From Isoetes taiwanensis (Eukaryota; Streptophyta; Lycopodiopsida; Isoetales; Isoetaceae), in the NCBI GenBank assembly GCA_021234155.1, contig JAJEKV010000005.1, positions 9,976,572-10,040,571 on the forward strand: a stretch of DNA of 64,000 nt, written 5' to 3'. Positions within the stretch are counted from its first letter, which is position 1. The number at the start of each line of letters is the position of its first letter. The position numbers and the translations under genes were made by a program. This document shows positions 44,514-55,807 of the stretch, piece after piece. The notes below the pieces were generated by a model, which saw nothing but the letters and a program-made list of their open reading frames with translations, was not told the DNA's origin and ran no database searches.

Positions 44514-47500
44514 ATGGCACAAGAAAATCAAAGTATAACCGGTGATTCTGAAATCGACAAAGGGAAGCAGAAAATGGTTGAACAAGATACTCTAAATGAC
44601 ATGCTGAATGAAGTGACAGAGAGTGATACTGTCAACAGTGAGAATAGCAGATCATATTCCAGGTATTTCACCAAAAAAATCAGGAAAAGAGCAGAAAAGG
44701 TTGTTGAATGCTTTAGAAATGAAGCCGCCTCTATCTCCGGTGAAAGAGAGGTATTGGTTTCCGTGGATCTTGCAAGATAACAGGCTCTTGGGGTTGTTTA
44801 AACCTCGTGATTGGGCTACCTTCGTAGCGGTGGTGAAACATTCATTGTTACAAAATCTCAAAGATGGATTAGAAGAGGTTAAATCTTCTAATAGCAGTGA
44901 CAAGTTGGCAGCCAAGCACTCTGTTTTATCCATGATTGTTGGGAAAAATGGGGAATTGAAGCAAAAAGGAGTTGCTTCAAAAATGTTGAACTGCCATCCT
45001 CGAAATTTGTCATACGCTGCAGGCAGAAGAAAGAGAATGAAAATTGCAGGTCCAAGTATATGGGCATTAGCAGGCAGAAAGAGAAGATCTGATTGTTTGG
45101 ACGAAGACACAAAGCAATTAGTCATCCAATTTTGGTTAAACAACACCAAGGTTTCACCTAAATACAGGGATGTAAGAAAGAAAAGGCATCAGGCAATCCA
45201 GTTTCTTGATATACCACAGGTATTTCATTCTTTACTTTGTGAAATGCTTCTGATCCCTCATGTATATGCTCATTTTTATTGGAATTTATAGTATCTTCTT
45301 TGTTTTGATGTATGAATGCTTTCTAATGACTGATCTATTATTTATGTATTCACTTTTACTTACTTTTACATATGCAATCACCTTTATTGGTTTGCTTACA
45401 TTTATTGACCATGTATATTACACTAAATCTTCCTTTCTTATTTATGCAGTGACTCCAAAATTCTTAAGCAATGTACAGATTAGATATTTGCATAATATTG
45501 TATGTTATACATGTCTATAGAGTACATATCTTGTACTCGACTTTCGATAGTGCCTATGGACTTCAAGAATCTACTCTAGAACATTAATATGCTCTAGGGT
45601 ACAAGAATGTACCCACATCAAGCATTTTATCCTTACACACGATTTAATGTACATGTGTAATGTATATTCCGTTGTCCTTATGTATATTGTAAGTACATTC
45701 CGAACATTCGAAAGTACATTCTCGAAAGTACATATGAGTGCATATGAGTACATATGAATGCATACGAGTACATCCGAAAGTACATATTAGTACATTATGA
45801 GTACATGTTAGTACATTTTGACTCATGATGTACTCAATTGCACATACAAAATCTTTTATTAACTATGATGATTTGAATGCACAGCCGAAATGCACTTAAC
45901 TTTGTGGAGCAACACCCGTGAGGCAGACATTGGCATCGATTGTTCAATACCTCAAACCTGATTGTGTAAGGAAGCTAAAGGAAAGAAACACATGTTGTTG
46001 TGTCAAGCATGAGCAAGCAGAGAACTTCAGGAAGGCATTTAATTCTATGAGGGCTAAGCTTCACATCAATTGTAGCTGCAATTGTGAAGTTTGTGCTGCT
46101 AACAAAAATGATGGAATTTGTCAGGCTCACAAGCATACATACTGTAATGTCAGCACTCTATGGAGGAGTATGGTTTGTCCAAAACAGGATAGTGACGAGT
46201 GGCACAAATTAAATTGTATTACAAGTGATTGCAAGAACTGTGGTAAGAAGAACATTAGCTTATGTCCAAAAGAAACTGAAAATGACATTGAAAGTAAAGT
46301 CAATTGGCAAATATACTCTTATGTGGATGAGAAGTCTAAAAAAGGAGTCTCAAGAAGGCTCAGATTGGTGGAGAAGACAACAAATGCACCTGTAATGCTG
46401 GATGCCATGTTTGGTCACATGAAGACATTTATCCATCACAACTTTGCAGCTCACTGGCAAAGCAAGGAATTCAGAAGATGTGTTCAAAACCTGAGAGATG
46501 ATTCAGTGATATCAGTGGTTGATTTTGCGTAAAAATTATACATTGAAGCCTTTCAAAGAGGTTCAGTCGTAACATTGGAATGCGTACCAAGTTACTATAA
46601 TGGTACAGATTACCATGTCAAGGTAAATGGCATCTTGAAGAAGATCGCTCACTTGTATATTTCGATGACAGAAATCATGATACACATTTTGTACAACATG
46701 CATTTAAGCTTCATCTAAAATGGCTGAAAGAGAATGGTGGATCTCATGTACAAAGATCATATTGTGTGGTCCGATGGTCAGGCCGCACAATACAAGTCCG
46801 TAAGAAATTCATATTTCATTACCGTGTACTATGTTGAATATGGCATTCGCTTACAATGGAACTACTTTGGGCATGGAAAAGGTGAACATGATGGAGAGTC
46901 CGCCAAGGCCAAGGTGTACTTGCAACAACAACATTCTTGGTGAAACATGGAACGTAGATTAGAGGTGCACATGATGCTTGTGTTGTCTTGAGGAGCAAGC
47001 AATCTAATGTTGACAGAGTATACCGGGAAGTGAAGGAGTCGATATTGATAGAACCAATGCATTGATGTGCAACCTCTTCCCCGGTATTCAAATTGCATGC
47101 TATAGCTTCTATAAGTCCAACTCGACCCCACCTTAGTAATGGTGAGACCATTATCTTGCTTCTGCAATGCTTGCATTAACTTTGAATGGGATGCTTGTGA
47201 GTCCATTTCATTCTGTGGGAAGTGGCAATTAAAGAAGCTAGTACCCCGAGTAAGTACTCATTGTGAAGTAGAGAATGAGGAAACCGCTTTTTTGCAAATG
47301 AAAATGAAGAGCTAGAAGATCTAGTACAGGTAGGTGATATGTTTGCTTCTTTTGCTGCACTAGGAAATGAAGAAAATGTGCCATACTATATCCTTCTTTG
47401 CAAGAAAATAAAATTTGTTTTGCAGGAAAATGTTATTGACGATTACAAAAATTATCACCATACAGTGAAACAAATCATATCCGCCAGATTACTATCAAAA

Positions 47501-47701
47501 TTGCCCGGTTGTCACCACAAGTATAAGTTATTGGATGACAAAGAAGTTCTTGTACCGCAGAGTCTCATTATTGGAGCAAAGTTTGCAATGCCAAAAGTAA
47601 ATCATAAGGTGAAGGGTGCTTCTGCAGCTTATGCATTGTCTACTGATGTGCATGAGATGCTACTGGGAAGTCTGCCTGAAATGCTACATGATCTGGAATA
47701 G
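44514..47701 (+). pseudogene. DDE-type transposase with VVDFA / WSDG / HGKG motifs
   Basis: From MAQENQSITGDSEIDKGKQK, with a basic stretch, the frame shifts near 44720 to WFPWILQDNRLLGL and the DNA-binding-like region. There it reads HPRNLSYAAGRRKRMK, RRSDCLDEDTKQLVIQFWLN and TKVSPKYRDVRKKRHQA. A donor (CCACAGgtattt, 45219) opens an intron to about 45895. Next come YLKPDCVRKLKERNTCCCVK, a Cys-rich segment (CSCNCEVCA, CITSDCKNCG), VISVVDFA (first Asp), NYTLKPFKEVQ, DTHFVQHAFKLHLKWL, IVWSDGQAAQYKS (second Asp) and WNYFGHGKGEHDGESAKAKV (third acidic residue). The end is KLLDDKEVLVPQSLIIGAKF and LHDLE at 47701. Frameshifts occur near 45940, 46530, 46620, 46740 and 46945. The family is found widely in eukaryote transposon-like proteins but I cannot name its superfamily. 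Confidence 0.78.
45590..45840. repeat. AGTACAT motif array (left), mirrored at 51590-51800
   Basis: About a dozen copies of AGTACAT/GTACAT lie in 250 bp, inside the transposase intron. A similar cluster of TGTACT/AATGTAC motifs lies at 51590-51800, in an intron of the minus-strand gene. GTAC cores also dominate the two MITEs. A role as internal protein-binding sites is inference. Confidence 0.6.
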
Positions 47702-47854
47702 CTTGAACAGATTATATGTTGGACAGATTATATGTTGGAGAGAAATCTGAAAAGAGAAAAGTGCAGGAGTAACATGATTTATATTACATTGTAATTGAGT
47801 ACATCAACTTATTTCAAAACATGTTTCTTGTTATTGATAACTTTATAGAATATA

Positions 47855-48190
47855 TCAACTTCTTTTATGCCTAACTATTACATCCTGTGGTGGCTGAAAT
47901 CTCATAGGTATTGCATCCATTCTCCTAAGATTTCCGGAGCGCCATATAATGTTAGGACTAGCTGTGGCAGAGGCCACTGCTACTTCTCTTGCAATTGGAA
48001 GCCCACTCCAGCCCTCACGCAGCGCAGTTGACTCGTGCGCACTTGGCAACTGATTCCTTCCCCAAGGATCAGGATCATAGATCTTGTGAATTGCCCAAAG
48101 TATTGTTAGCATCTCATCCCCGGTGCTTCGCTCTTCGATCCGCTCGACTGCTCCCATAATCCGGTAGGTCGGTAAGGAATCTTGCTTCAT
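47855..48190 (-). CDS. Unassigned open frame in the transposon
   Basis: The reverse-strand frame of 111 codons reads AVERIEERSTGDEMLTILWA, IHKIYDPDPWGRNQLPSAHE and ASPNIIWRSGNLRRMDAIPM. It has protein-like composition but no domain I recognise. It follows the FCP1-like gene by about 300 bp on the same strand and could be its last exon or a separate small gene. Confidence 0.35.
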   Translation of the reverse strand: MKQDSLPTYRIMGAVERIEERSTGDEMLTILWAIHKIYDPDPWGRNQLPSAHESTALREGWSGLPIAREVAVASATASPNIIWRSGNLRRMDAIPMRFQPPQDVIVRHKRS

Positions 48191-48487
48191 ACATTAAGCC
48201 ACAAGAGAATGGTACATCCGAACATATTCCCGCCTTCAAATCCCTAAAGTAGAAGGTGGTTCATCCGTTCAACCTCTCGCTCCCATGTACATGTACAAGT
48301 TCCTTTTGTTCCGTTCAACCTCTGCCCATGTATAAATTCCTCTTCAATTTCATTTTCCTCAACTTCTAATCCAATAACAAAAGTTAAAAATTATTAGCAT
48401 TTTAAATCTAAAACTTCCTCAACCTTAAATATTAATAATAGATATAATTTAACAAGTACTCAAAAGAGTTATGAAAGCAAATCAACA

Positions 48488-49165
48488 TCAAGAAAAGTTA
48501 CAAGAAAAAGTATTCAGCTTGATCAAAGGCATTGTACATAGGGCCTTTATTCTGTTCATATCTTCGCCGTATTCATCCACTATAGTCTTGATGATAATGT
48601 CACCATATATGTCCCAAGAGTCATCCAACTTATGCTCCTTTATGTAATTGGTAAAATCTGGTGCATATTTCAACCCTACCAACCAATCAAATAAGAAGGA
48701 CAGCTGGTTGTCGCGTTCTATCAAAGGTGTCCATAGTGGCACACAAACATAACTTTCTTTGTTGAAAAGAGCTTTGTGTGCTTAGACTCAAACACACCAC
48801 AGAGTCGACCATTGTATTTAGGATATTCAATGACAATACTATCCATAGGTACTACTTGAGGAGTTACACCAACTGAATTTGTGTAAGGAAGTCCCCAACA
48901 TCTCTCTTTTCCATAAACATGTTTAAATTTTGGGATGCCATCTTCATAGAGCTTGTCCAAAATTGATGTTATGATATCTAAGGTAAGAGTTGACCATATG
49001 GCCAAATCCCAATGAAAGGAGGCATATTGAAGCATTGCTTTCATTGTTGGTCCGCAGTAGAAAACTCCATGTTCTCAGAATTATGGGCTTGTAAGAGGAA
49101 ATATTCATTCCCTGAGTTCTATAAAAGTAACCCGTAACACCTTGGATCTCAAATATTAGGAGTCC
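48488..49165 (-). pseudogene. FCP1-like HAD phosphatase domain
   Basis: Reading right to left: GLLIFEIQGVTGYFYR (position of the HAD nucleophile motif, where the DxD is not preserved), SSYKPIIL, frameshift, HGVFYCGPTMKAMLQYASFH, WDLAIWSTLTLDIITSILDK, FKHVYGKERCWGLPY, FESKHTKLFSTKKVMFVC, frameshift, PLWTPLIERDNQLSFLFDWL, YAPDFTNYIKEHKLDDSW and a stop at 48488. The order LLxxDxNG, YKxP, WDxxIWSS, xxYGxExC, YIKEH is that of plant FCP1-homology HAD proteins related to RNA polymerase II CTD phosphatases. Loss of the catalytic aspartates and two frameshifts make activity unlikely. It may be a captured host gene or a true transposon gene. Confidence 0.55.
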
Positions 49166-49323
49166 CGTAAGGAAGCAAAATATAATTAACATACAAGAGC
49201 ACTAGGATTGCAACCATTCATTGATTACATTATCAAGATTACATAAAAAGCCAAATGGCTTAGTGTTGTTTCCAATAAGAAAAAAGCCAATTGGCCTCAT
49301 TTGATAAAGAGTTATGAAAGAAG

Positions 49324-52300
49324 TTAAGCACTACCATGCTTCTCTTGCGAGGTGCTAGTAGTGCCTGTTTCATTGAGATGGCTCTTATAATTAATCATAG
49401 CCTTAATGAGCACATGTCTCCCCGGATCGCATATACTCCGTGATCAAACCAATCTGAAGAGAACTGAAAGAATGAAAACAAATAGTTTTCAGAATTAAAT
49501 ATTATATAAAAAGCAATTGTGTATATGTTATCTCACCATGCTCTTAGCTTGCACCTGGGCATCCACAAAGGCTTGCATATAAGCCATGACATAAAGACCA
49601 CAAGAAGCCAGGTCACCTTGTTGTGGAACCTCAGGTCTAATTTCTTTTCAGACCAATTCTTTACATAAATATCAATCTTACGAGAACTGGAATTAGTCAA
49701 TGCTGTAATGATATCTTTATGAAGCCTGCAATAGAAAATAACATCAGAACTATGAAGCATTACACTGAATTAATAGTGAGTGCACTTACATCATAACCAT
49801 CCTCGTGTCGACCTGCACATTCTTTAGCGAGTTCAGAATAAGGATAGCTGGAGAAGACAAAGGGGTGCTACTACAGTTCTTGGCCTTATCTAAAACAATG
49901 ATGACTAGTGCATGGTGCATAGGATCCTCAATCTGGATTGGAATCATAATATACTGGCATTTGCTCAATATGATTCCCTGAAGCCCTTTTTGAACTACAT
50001 ACCAATCCAGATCGTACCATCGGGTTGCATCGATGACGCTTTGTTAAAGGTCGCTCAGAGGGCTAAGAAATTCTCTGAAGGGAAGAAAAAAAATGCATCA
50101 CGCCATTTGTCAGGCATAATGCTAATCAGATACCTATTCACAAAGAAAGTGAGGTTAGATGTTCAGTAGTTAACCATAATGCCTTCCAAATAGTTACCTT
50201 CCAAATATATCTATATGCCTGTTGGACATGTGCCTGTCTCTGCAAAGACCTTCCACACAATATTTAGTCACTTTGATTAGAGGCTTTTGCTGGAAAGGGT
50301 AGCATGGAACTATTTTCAACAAGCTCTCCAGGTCTCTGTAAAACAGACTTGCATTATTGAGAGACAAATGAATTGCAACTACAACAGAATCTTACTTACT
50401 CTCCTGTGCTGTCATCTCCAGATCGAGCACTTTCAGATGATGTTTGGCTTCTAGTCCTGCAGAAGTCATCATAAAATTGTTCAGATATTACACTTCAAAA
50501 GCTTCAATTAACATAATAAATATTCACCTTTTTGTTGAAGTTGTATTTTGCATGCACTCCTTCCTTTTTCTTGTCTGCTTCTCCTGTTTAACAACCTTGG
50601 TCTCCTCAACCTTGGTTTCCTCTATGTCATCAACCTTAGTGGCCTCAACCTTTGTTTCCTCAACCTTTGTTTCCTCAACCCTGGTTTCCTCCACTGCCAC
50701 ATCATCCTTTTGGATCTCTTGTACCTCCACCATCTCTTCCTCTCCCTTAATATGGCTACTATCCTCTATCTTTTCAATGGTTGCCTGAACAAAGGCTGCA
50801 GAAGATTCACCAATTTCCAACACTTCTGCATAAATTAGTCACCAAAGTCAATCAGTATTGTGGATCCTAATTTTAAGTTAATGGTATACCTGTTGAATCA
50901 TCAGTCAACAGCATTTGAATTTCCTGCTGAAATGATGGCATTGGCTTAATAGGTTTCCAAATTGGTTTCTCTGGAAATTTGTATTGTGAAGAAAGCCCTG
51001 CAGACTCTGGAACTTTATAATTGAAGAAGAAAAACTTGAAGAACCTATAAAAATGGTGTTTAATAATTGCAAAGACACACAAGCAAAAAGAAGATGCAAC
51101 ATACCCGCAGATAACTACATCGCCTCGCTTTAACTTTTCAACCTCTGCTGCATAATCCACAAATGTTCGAATCGGTATGCTCGTGGCTATATGGAATTCC
51201 AAGTGACATATCAAGCTCATATGACATGAAAATTAAATTCCAGGGATTGTAAATCAATCAAATGTGATATTTACTTACATGTATCCGAGGACTTCACTGG
51301 TACCTCAAGCTCTTCCTCAAAAGACTTTACAAGGTTTACAGGTGATGCCCATGTAGAAGTATTTCCCAAATCCTCCTGACCTTCTGTCAAATCCAATACC
51401 TTGGAAGAAAGTGTTGTTGGCTTCTTGCTGTCATCTACAATAAAGAGTAGAAAAAGACTTGAGATAAGAAAAGGAATATGCATGATTAACAAGACTACAA
51501 TATCATACCCTTTTCTGGTTTCCTTATGCTACCAAAATCACCTGCATCAGTCAAACATTGAGTATATCAGATCATCAACTAAGAAATGTATTCTCAATGT
51601 ACTCTACAAGTACAGTCAATGAAAAAATTAACTGACAATGTACTCCAATGTATCCATCTGATAATGTACTCTGATTTATCATGTAAATGTATCCAATGTA
51701 CTGTTGAAATGTACTGAATGTACTCTGAAATGCATTGTTCTGAAGTACAATCAATGTAAACAAAGCTAGCTGATATTGTACTTTGCCCACTGATGAGTCA
51801 TGAAGTATTCAATAATAACTCAAAATGTAATTTTGACAGCAACAATAGCAATGTATCTGTCAATTGCTACACTATACAGTTCTCAATAACAAGTAATTAG
51901 CTACCTACATTACTGAGCTGATGAGCACATGAAATTAAAAACTCTCATCTTTAAAAATAAGTAGTCTATTTGGCAGATTATACATGACTGAACCCACATT
52001 ATCCAACTACAAAAACTATGTATCTAAATACTCAATGTAAATGCAAGCCTAAAACCTTCATGCAAAAAAGAATCTAACTATTAAAATAAGAAAAGAAATT
52101 GTAAATTAAATGTACATCTACTAACCTTTTGTTGCAAGCAGTCCAAGTGCTACAGGCAAATTGCTATTCCATGAGCAGTCAGGATCAACACATGAAATCT
52201 TTGTGCTAGCAAGATAGGATATACACAGCAGACAATAAGGGTGTCTGCAGGGTGCCAGAACCACTGGATTCACACCAAAAGATTGCTCACAATATGTACA

Positions 52301-52945
52301 TGAAGAAAAAGGCTGAACAATAATCTGATCTGCAAGAATTGTAGACTGGAGAGGAGGGGGCTGTAAAGTAAGGATCGAGGAATGTTCTAAAAATTCCCTG
52401 AGTTCCATAATTTTTTTGTCTCCTGCCTCAGCTGAGCTCATATCAACAGATGTAGCTTCAATCTTTGCATCTACATGTTTCAATTCGGTAAGATTCATGT
52501 CAATATGTTTCTGGAGCTCAGCCTGATCCTGCATTCTTGATTCCTTTTGCTCGATAGCATCCTCAACTTTCCATTTTAGGTGCTGAAATCTTATGGCACT
52601 TTCAGATGTTTGGTCCAGTTTTGATTGTTGATCCTCCAATGCTGCCATTTTTGCTTCAACATTCCTCTCTGCTTCCTGGACCAACCTGATATAAACTGCT
52701 CTCTCCCCTTCCTTGTGCTTCAATGTATCAAGGATCTCTTGCCTTCTTTCCTTTAACTCAGTTAATTTCTTGCTTAAAGATGTTTTCACAATAGATCTGC
52801 TGTCTAAGAAGTTACTGAAAACTTCTAATTGCTCCTTTGTGTAACTCTTAGCTGAAGTTCTTGGGGCTTTTGCATTTGCATTGCTAGATTTCACTGTCAC
52901 CACCTCACTAGATAGATCCGAATCCTTTTGCTTCGATCCGCCCAT
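49324..52945 (-). pseudogene. RING finger / coiled coil / Ulp1-type (C48) cysteine protease gene
   Basis: A multi-exon minus-strand gene. Exon 1 (52945 to about 52125) starts MGGSKQKDSDLSS. It continues with a long charged coiled coil, then a RING-like finger with CTYC, then CRHPYCLLC, then CVDPDC. It ends at AAAG|gttagt. Small exons with good GT/AG sites follow: GDFGSIRKPEK near 51520, DSKKPTTLSSKVLDLTEGQE near 51430, SIPIRTFVDYAAEVEKLKRG near 51180, and FPEKPIWKPIKPMP near 50960. An acidic exon at 50823-50524 repeats VEETK. The protease part is LESLLKIVPCYPF, RWYDLDWYVVQKGLQGIILS, QYIMIPIQIED, MHHALVIIVLD (catalytic His), ILILNSL (Asp position, here Asn), then after a frameshift EVPQQGDLASCGLYV (Gln and Cys). 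It ends RHVLIKAMINYKSHL near 49324. Ulp1 enzymes cut SUMO-like proteins. Stop and frameshift changes suggest this copy is inactive. Confidence 0.72.
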
Positions 52946-53002
52946 GCTTTGACATCTTCCCAAATCCCACTTCGCACCTTTCGTGATGCAATGCAAATGC
53001 CC

Positions 53003-53356
53003 TTATGGCATGAGAGGGACATAGTGATTCATAACATCTTTTCTTCCAAAAGCAAACTCATACCATTTGCAGAATTCTTCTGTCCACTTCATATCAATTC
53101 TGTCATCCTTATAGCCATACCTGCTTGGTGCTTCATCACCCCATATCTCTCTTACCATAGCATCATACCGCTTTCGTAAACATCACAAAAAATTCAGGTT
53201 AATCCGAGCTGTCTTCTGTAAAAACCCGGTATCATCGGTGGTAAAATTTCCCTTTGGCATGCGAACTTGAAGCTTTCTTATTTGTTTGGAGGCTTTCCTG
53301 GTCCTTGGAGACTTTCTTGAACCCTTGATTGGCGTCTTCTTTGGGGTCTTTGCCAT
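53003..53356 (-). pseudogene. Basic-tailed small protein upstream of the RING/Ulp1 gene
   Basis: One frame of 118 codons starts MAKTPKKTPIKGSRKSPRTR, is broken by a single TGA at about 53183-53185, and continues RKRYDAMVREIWGDEAPSRY, WTEEFCKWYEFAFGRKDVMN to a stop at 53003. The strongly basic head suggests nucleic-acid binding. The second half is aromatic and charged. It ends 58 bp before the RING/Ulp1 start on the same strand, so it may be the true first exon of that gene or a separate subterminal gene. No family is recognised. Confidence 0.45.
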
Positions 53357-53875
53357 GTTTACAGTACCTGCAAAATGAACAAAGCAACAAATTTGATTTC
53401 ATAAGATAAATTTGCCCGAAATATTTGAACATCAGACCGTAAACCAAACGCATTGTTTATATTCATGTTATACCTACATCGATTTAGCTTGAAAAATACC
53501 GCTTTTCAATTTTTAATCCATAGAACCAGTTCTGTTACTTCTTGAATTCATTTTCGGACTGAAATCACAGAAAATTAAAACTACAAAATAAAGAAAACAA
53601 AACTTACAGGGCAGATCACACGGATATGCAGTGTTCCGAGCCGATTCAAACGTTCTTAGCAGTGCCAATTTTCGGAAAACAAACCAATTCTTGCTCCACT
53701 CGGTTAGCCAAGAAACAGGGGGAACAAAATGGAGGGAATTTTTGGTACACTCGAATAATGACATTTTCTTTAATGATGGCAATCAAAAACTTGCTATAAT
53801 TAAAATACATAACGTTATATGTAATGTATTCGAATGGCCCTTTTTTTTATCACCCTAGCGTGCTTATACCCTTTT

Positions 53876-54639
53876 ATTATTCTACAGAAAATCAAAGTGA
53901 GTTCAAGTCTAGCAGGAATTTAGCATTATAGAAAATTATGACGTGTGTCTGACATCTAGTCTACAACTATTATCCTCATGGCTTGCTATCAGAATTGGTT
54001 CTTAAAATCAGAATTATTGACTACCTATTTTTTGGATGCAGGGTATAGTTTCTCTCGTCTAGTTTATGCAATGCAAAAAGCTCAAAATAATTGAGAAAAT
54101 AAGTATCTGAAACCTCTGAACTCAACTCCAAGCTAAGATCCTTATAGCAATTTTAGGAAAGCAACACTATGAGAACAAGGACCTTCCATTCTCTAGGGCA
54201 ACTTCCATGATCGTCTATAACAAGAAGCTTTGCTGTTTTTTCCCCGCATACACTTCATAAAGACTCCAGAAGTTGCCAGACCTCGAGAGAGTGATGTTCT
54301 GCAACTTCGGCAAGGTCTCTACTCCATCCTGTTGATCACAGTTTGCACCATGCCAATAAGGCTTACACAAAGCAAGAAACAGCTGAAAAACCCTCGCCTA
54401 TTGATTGAAACCCTGTGCCGGAATGCCAGAAAAGAGTAAAGCAGTTAACCAAAAGCTGCAGATAGCTCAATAGCTTTCCGATTAAACCCAAAATGCAAAG
54501 AAAGAAGTCCTTGCAAAAATATTTACCTGTTTGAGGCTTCAGCGACTCCTCTGCTTCAGCGATGCTCTTGCAATTTACCGTAAGTTTAAAGCATTCGATT
54601 CTTCAGAGCATTCGGAGTAGGAGTAGGCCCTAACGTAGC
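53876..54639. other. Right flank of the large transposon
   Basis: If the transposon split a host intron, upstream START exons should lie here on the minus strand, but none is recognisable. The plus frame 54230-54439 lacks a known domain. Confidence 0.35.
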
Positions 54640-54830
54640 ATACGGATCGGACCTTCCCGCCCAACTCCCTCTTCTCGACCACCTGCGGGAAGAATGGTGG
54701 TCGACCGTATGAAAGACCAGTCCGTATACGGACGTTTTGAATTTGAAAAAACCCCTATCCAGTCACGCACTTGGGTCATACGTGTACAAAAAGGTGAAAC
54801 CCCCGGGTGTCAAACCTTGCAGACACCTCG
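54640..54830 (-). repeat. CCCGGGGG/GTATACG dispersed repeat, copy C, with nested hairpins
   Basis: Reverse-complement copy of the family seen at 7494 and 42121: GGTTTGACACCCGGGGGTTT on the minus strand, then a perfect 14-bp palindrome GTCCGTATACGGAC. To its left CTTCCCGC...GCGGGAAG and GACCACC...GGTGGTC form overlapping hairpins (54651-54703). Confidence 0.65.
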
Positions 54831-55060
54831 ACCCTGCCACCCGGACCATTCTAAAAGGGGCAAGCGAACAGGAAGCTCCTCAAAATCTTGAGGAAGAGTT
54901 AAGGGATTATTGGGCACAGGTTTCTCCACAATATGAAAGTGCAGCATATTTGATTTTCAAATCCCTATCCCAACTCATAATGAGGATGAGGAAGCTTGAC
55001 GAATCTTCTAGCATTTATCACCTAAAGTTAGGGAACAACTTGCATGTCAGCAGAGTCTAA
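54831..55060 (+). CDS. Short unrecognised coding block
   Basis: The frame continues out of the repeat as EQEAPQNLEEELRDYWAQVS, PQYESAAYLIFKSLSQLIMR and MRKLDESSSIYHLKLGNNL, stopping at 55060. The pattern is amphipathic helical. It has no start of its own and may be an exon or a gag-like remnant. Confidence 0.3.
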
Positions 55061-55149
55061 CTCCATCGGTAATGGTGGACCCTCCTCGATATTCTTTGCA
55101 AGTATTCTCATGATGGGAATGGCCAATCATTTCCCCTTGAAGAAACTTT

Positions 55150-55180
<31 letters not shown>

Positions 55181-55800
55181 CTTCTTATTCTCATCATTGT
55201 ACCCCTCCTCATTCTACGCATGAGCTAGCACAACATAATTTCATTGTTGAGTACGTTCACTTTGGTGTTATGTCCTTGATTTGGTATGTGCAGACGTCTT
55301 TAAAAGATTTTTGATGAGGTCATTCAAGAATGCACAAGGGAGAGTGGACATTGCATCTCTATGACATAGAAATGATCAATTTAGGATACAGCATGAATAC
55401 ATCTAGGTTGCTAGCAGCATGATCTTGTGGGAACATTGTACATCATACATTGGGAAACAGATATGAACACAAACCCACCATTCGTATTGCTTATCATTGT
55501 AGCAGCCTCGTCCTTACTGACCATTTATACTATACAAACGTTCTGAGCGCAAAAAGGCTAGAAATCGATTGACCAAAACCTATAACAACGGCATTCAAAC
55601 TATGGACCGACCAGAATTTATGAGTGAATAGGTTTTTGAAGTACATCTATGCTTTATGGAAGTTATATGTCGTGATAAATGTACTTATAATATGTTGTAT
55701 ATTGCATTGTATTGTATGCATAGGAACGAAAACTAGGGGCCACGCATTGACAGACCAAGGCTATCTCTGCGACAAGTCTTACAACAGAACGTCGACATTG
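55061..55800. other. Noncoding sequence with a T22G9 homopolymer junction
   Basis: A run of about 22 T (55147-55168) passes directly into about nine G. Such a run is prone to sequencing and assembly error. No other feature is recognised. Confidence 0.5.
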
Positions 55801-55807
55801 GGCCTCG

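Larger units (their letters stand above)
44154..53871. mobile_element. 9.7-kb DNA transposon with DDE transposase, RING/Ulp1 and FCP1-like genes
   Basis: The left end GGGTAAAAGCATGCTAGGGT and the inverted right end GGGTATAAGCACGCTAGGGT match at 19 of 21 positions. TTTT flanks both (44150-44153 and 53872-53875). A subterminal block AAATTCCCTCCA is also inverted (about 44409 and 53735). Inside, a plus-strand transposase gene converges with a minus-strand block of two or three genes. The terminal identity with the MITEs at 17425 and 40285, which have proven 4-bp duplications, supports the ends. The TTTT flank alone is weak evidence because it is low-complexity. Superfamily is unassigned; the 4-bp duplication would allow a Sola-type comparison. 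Confidence 0.75.
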
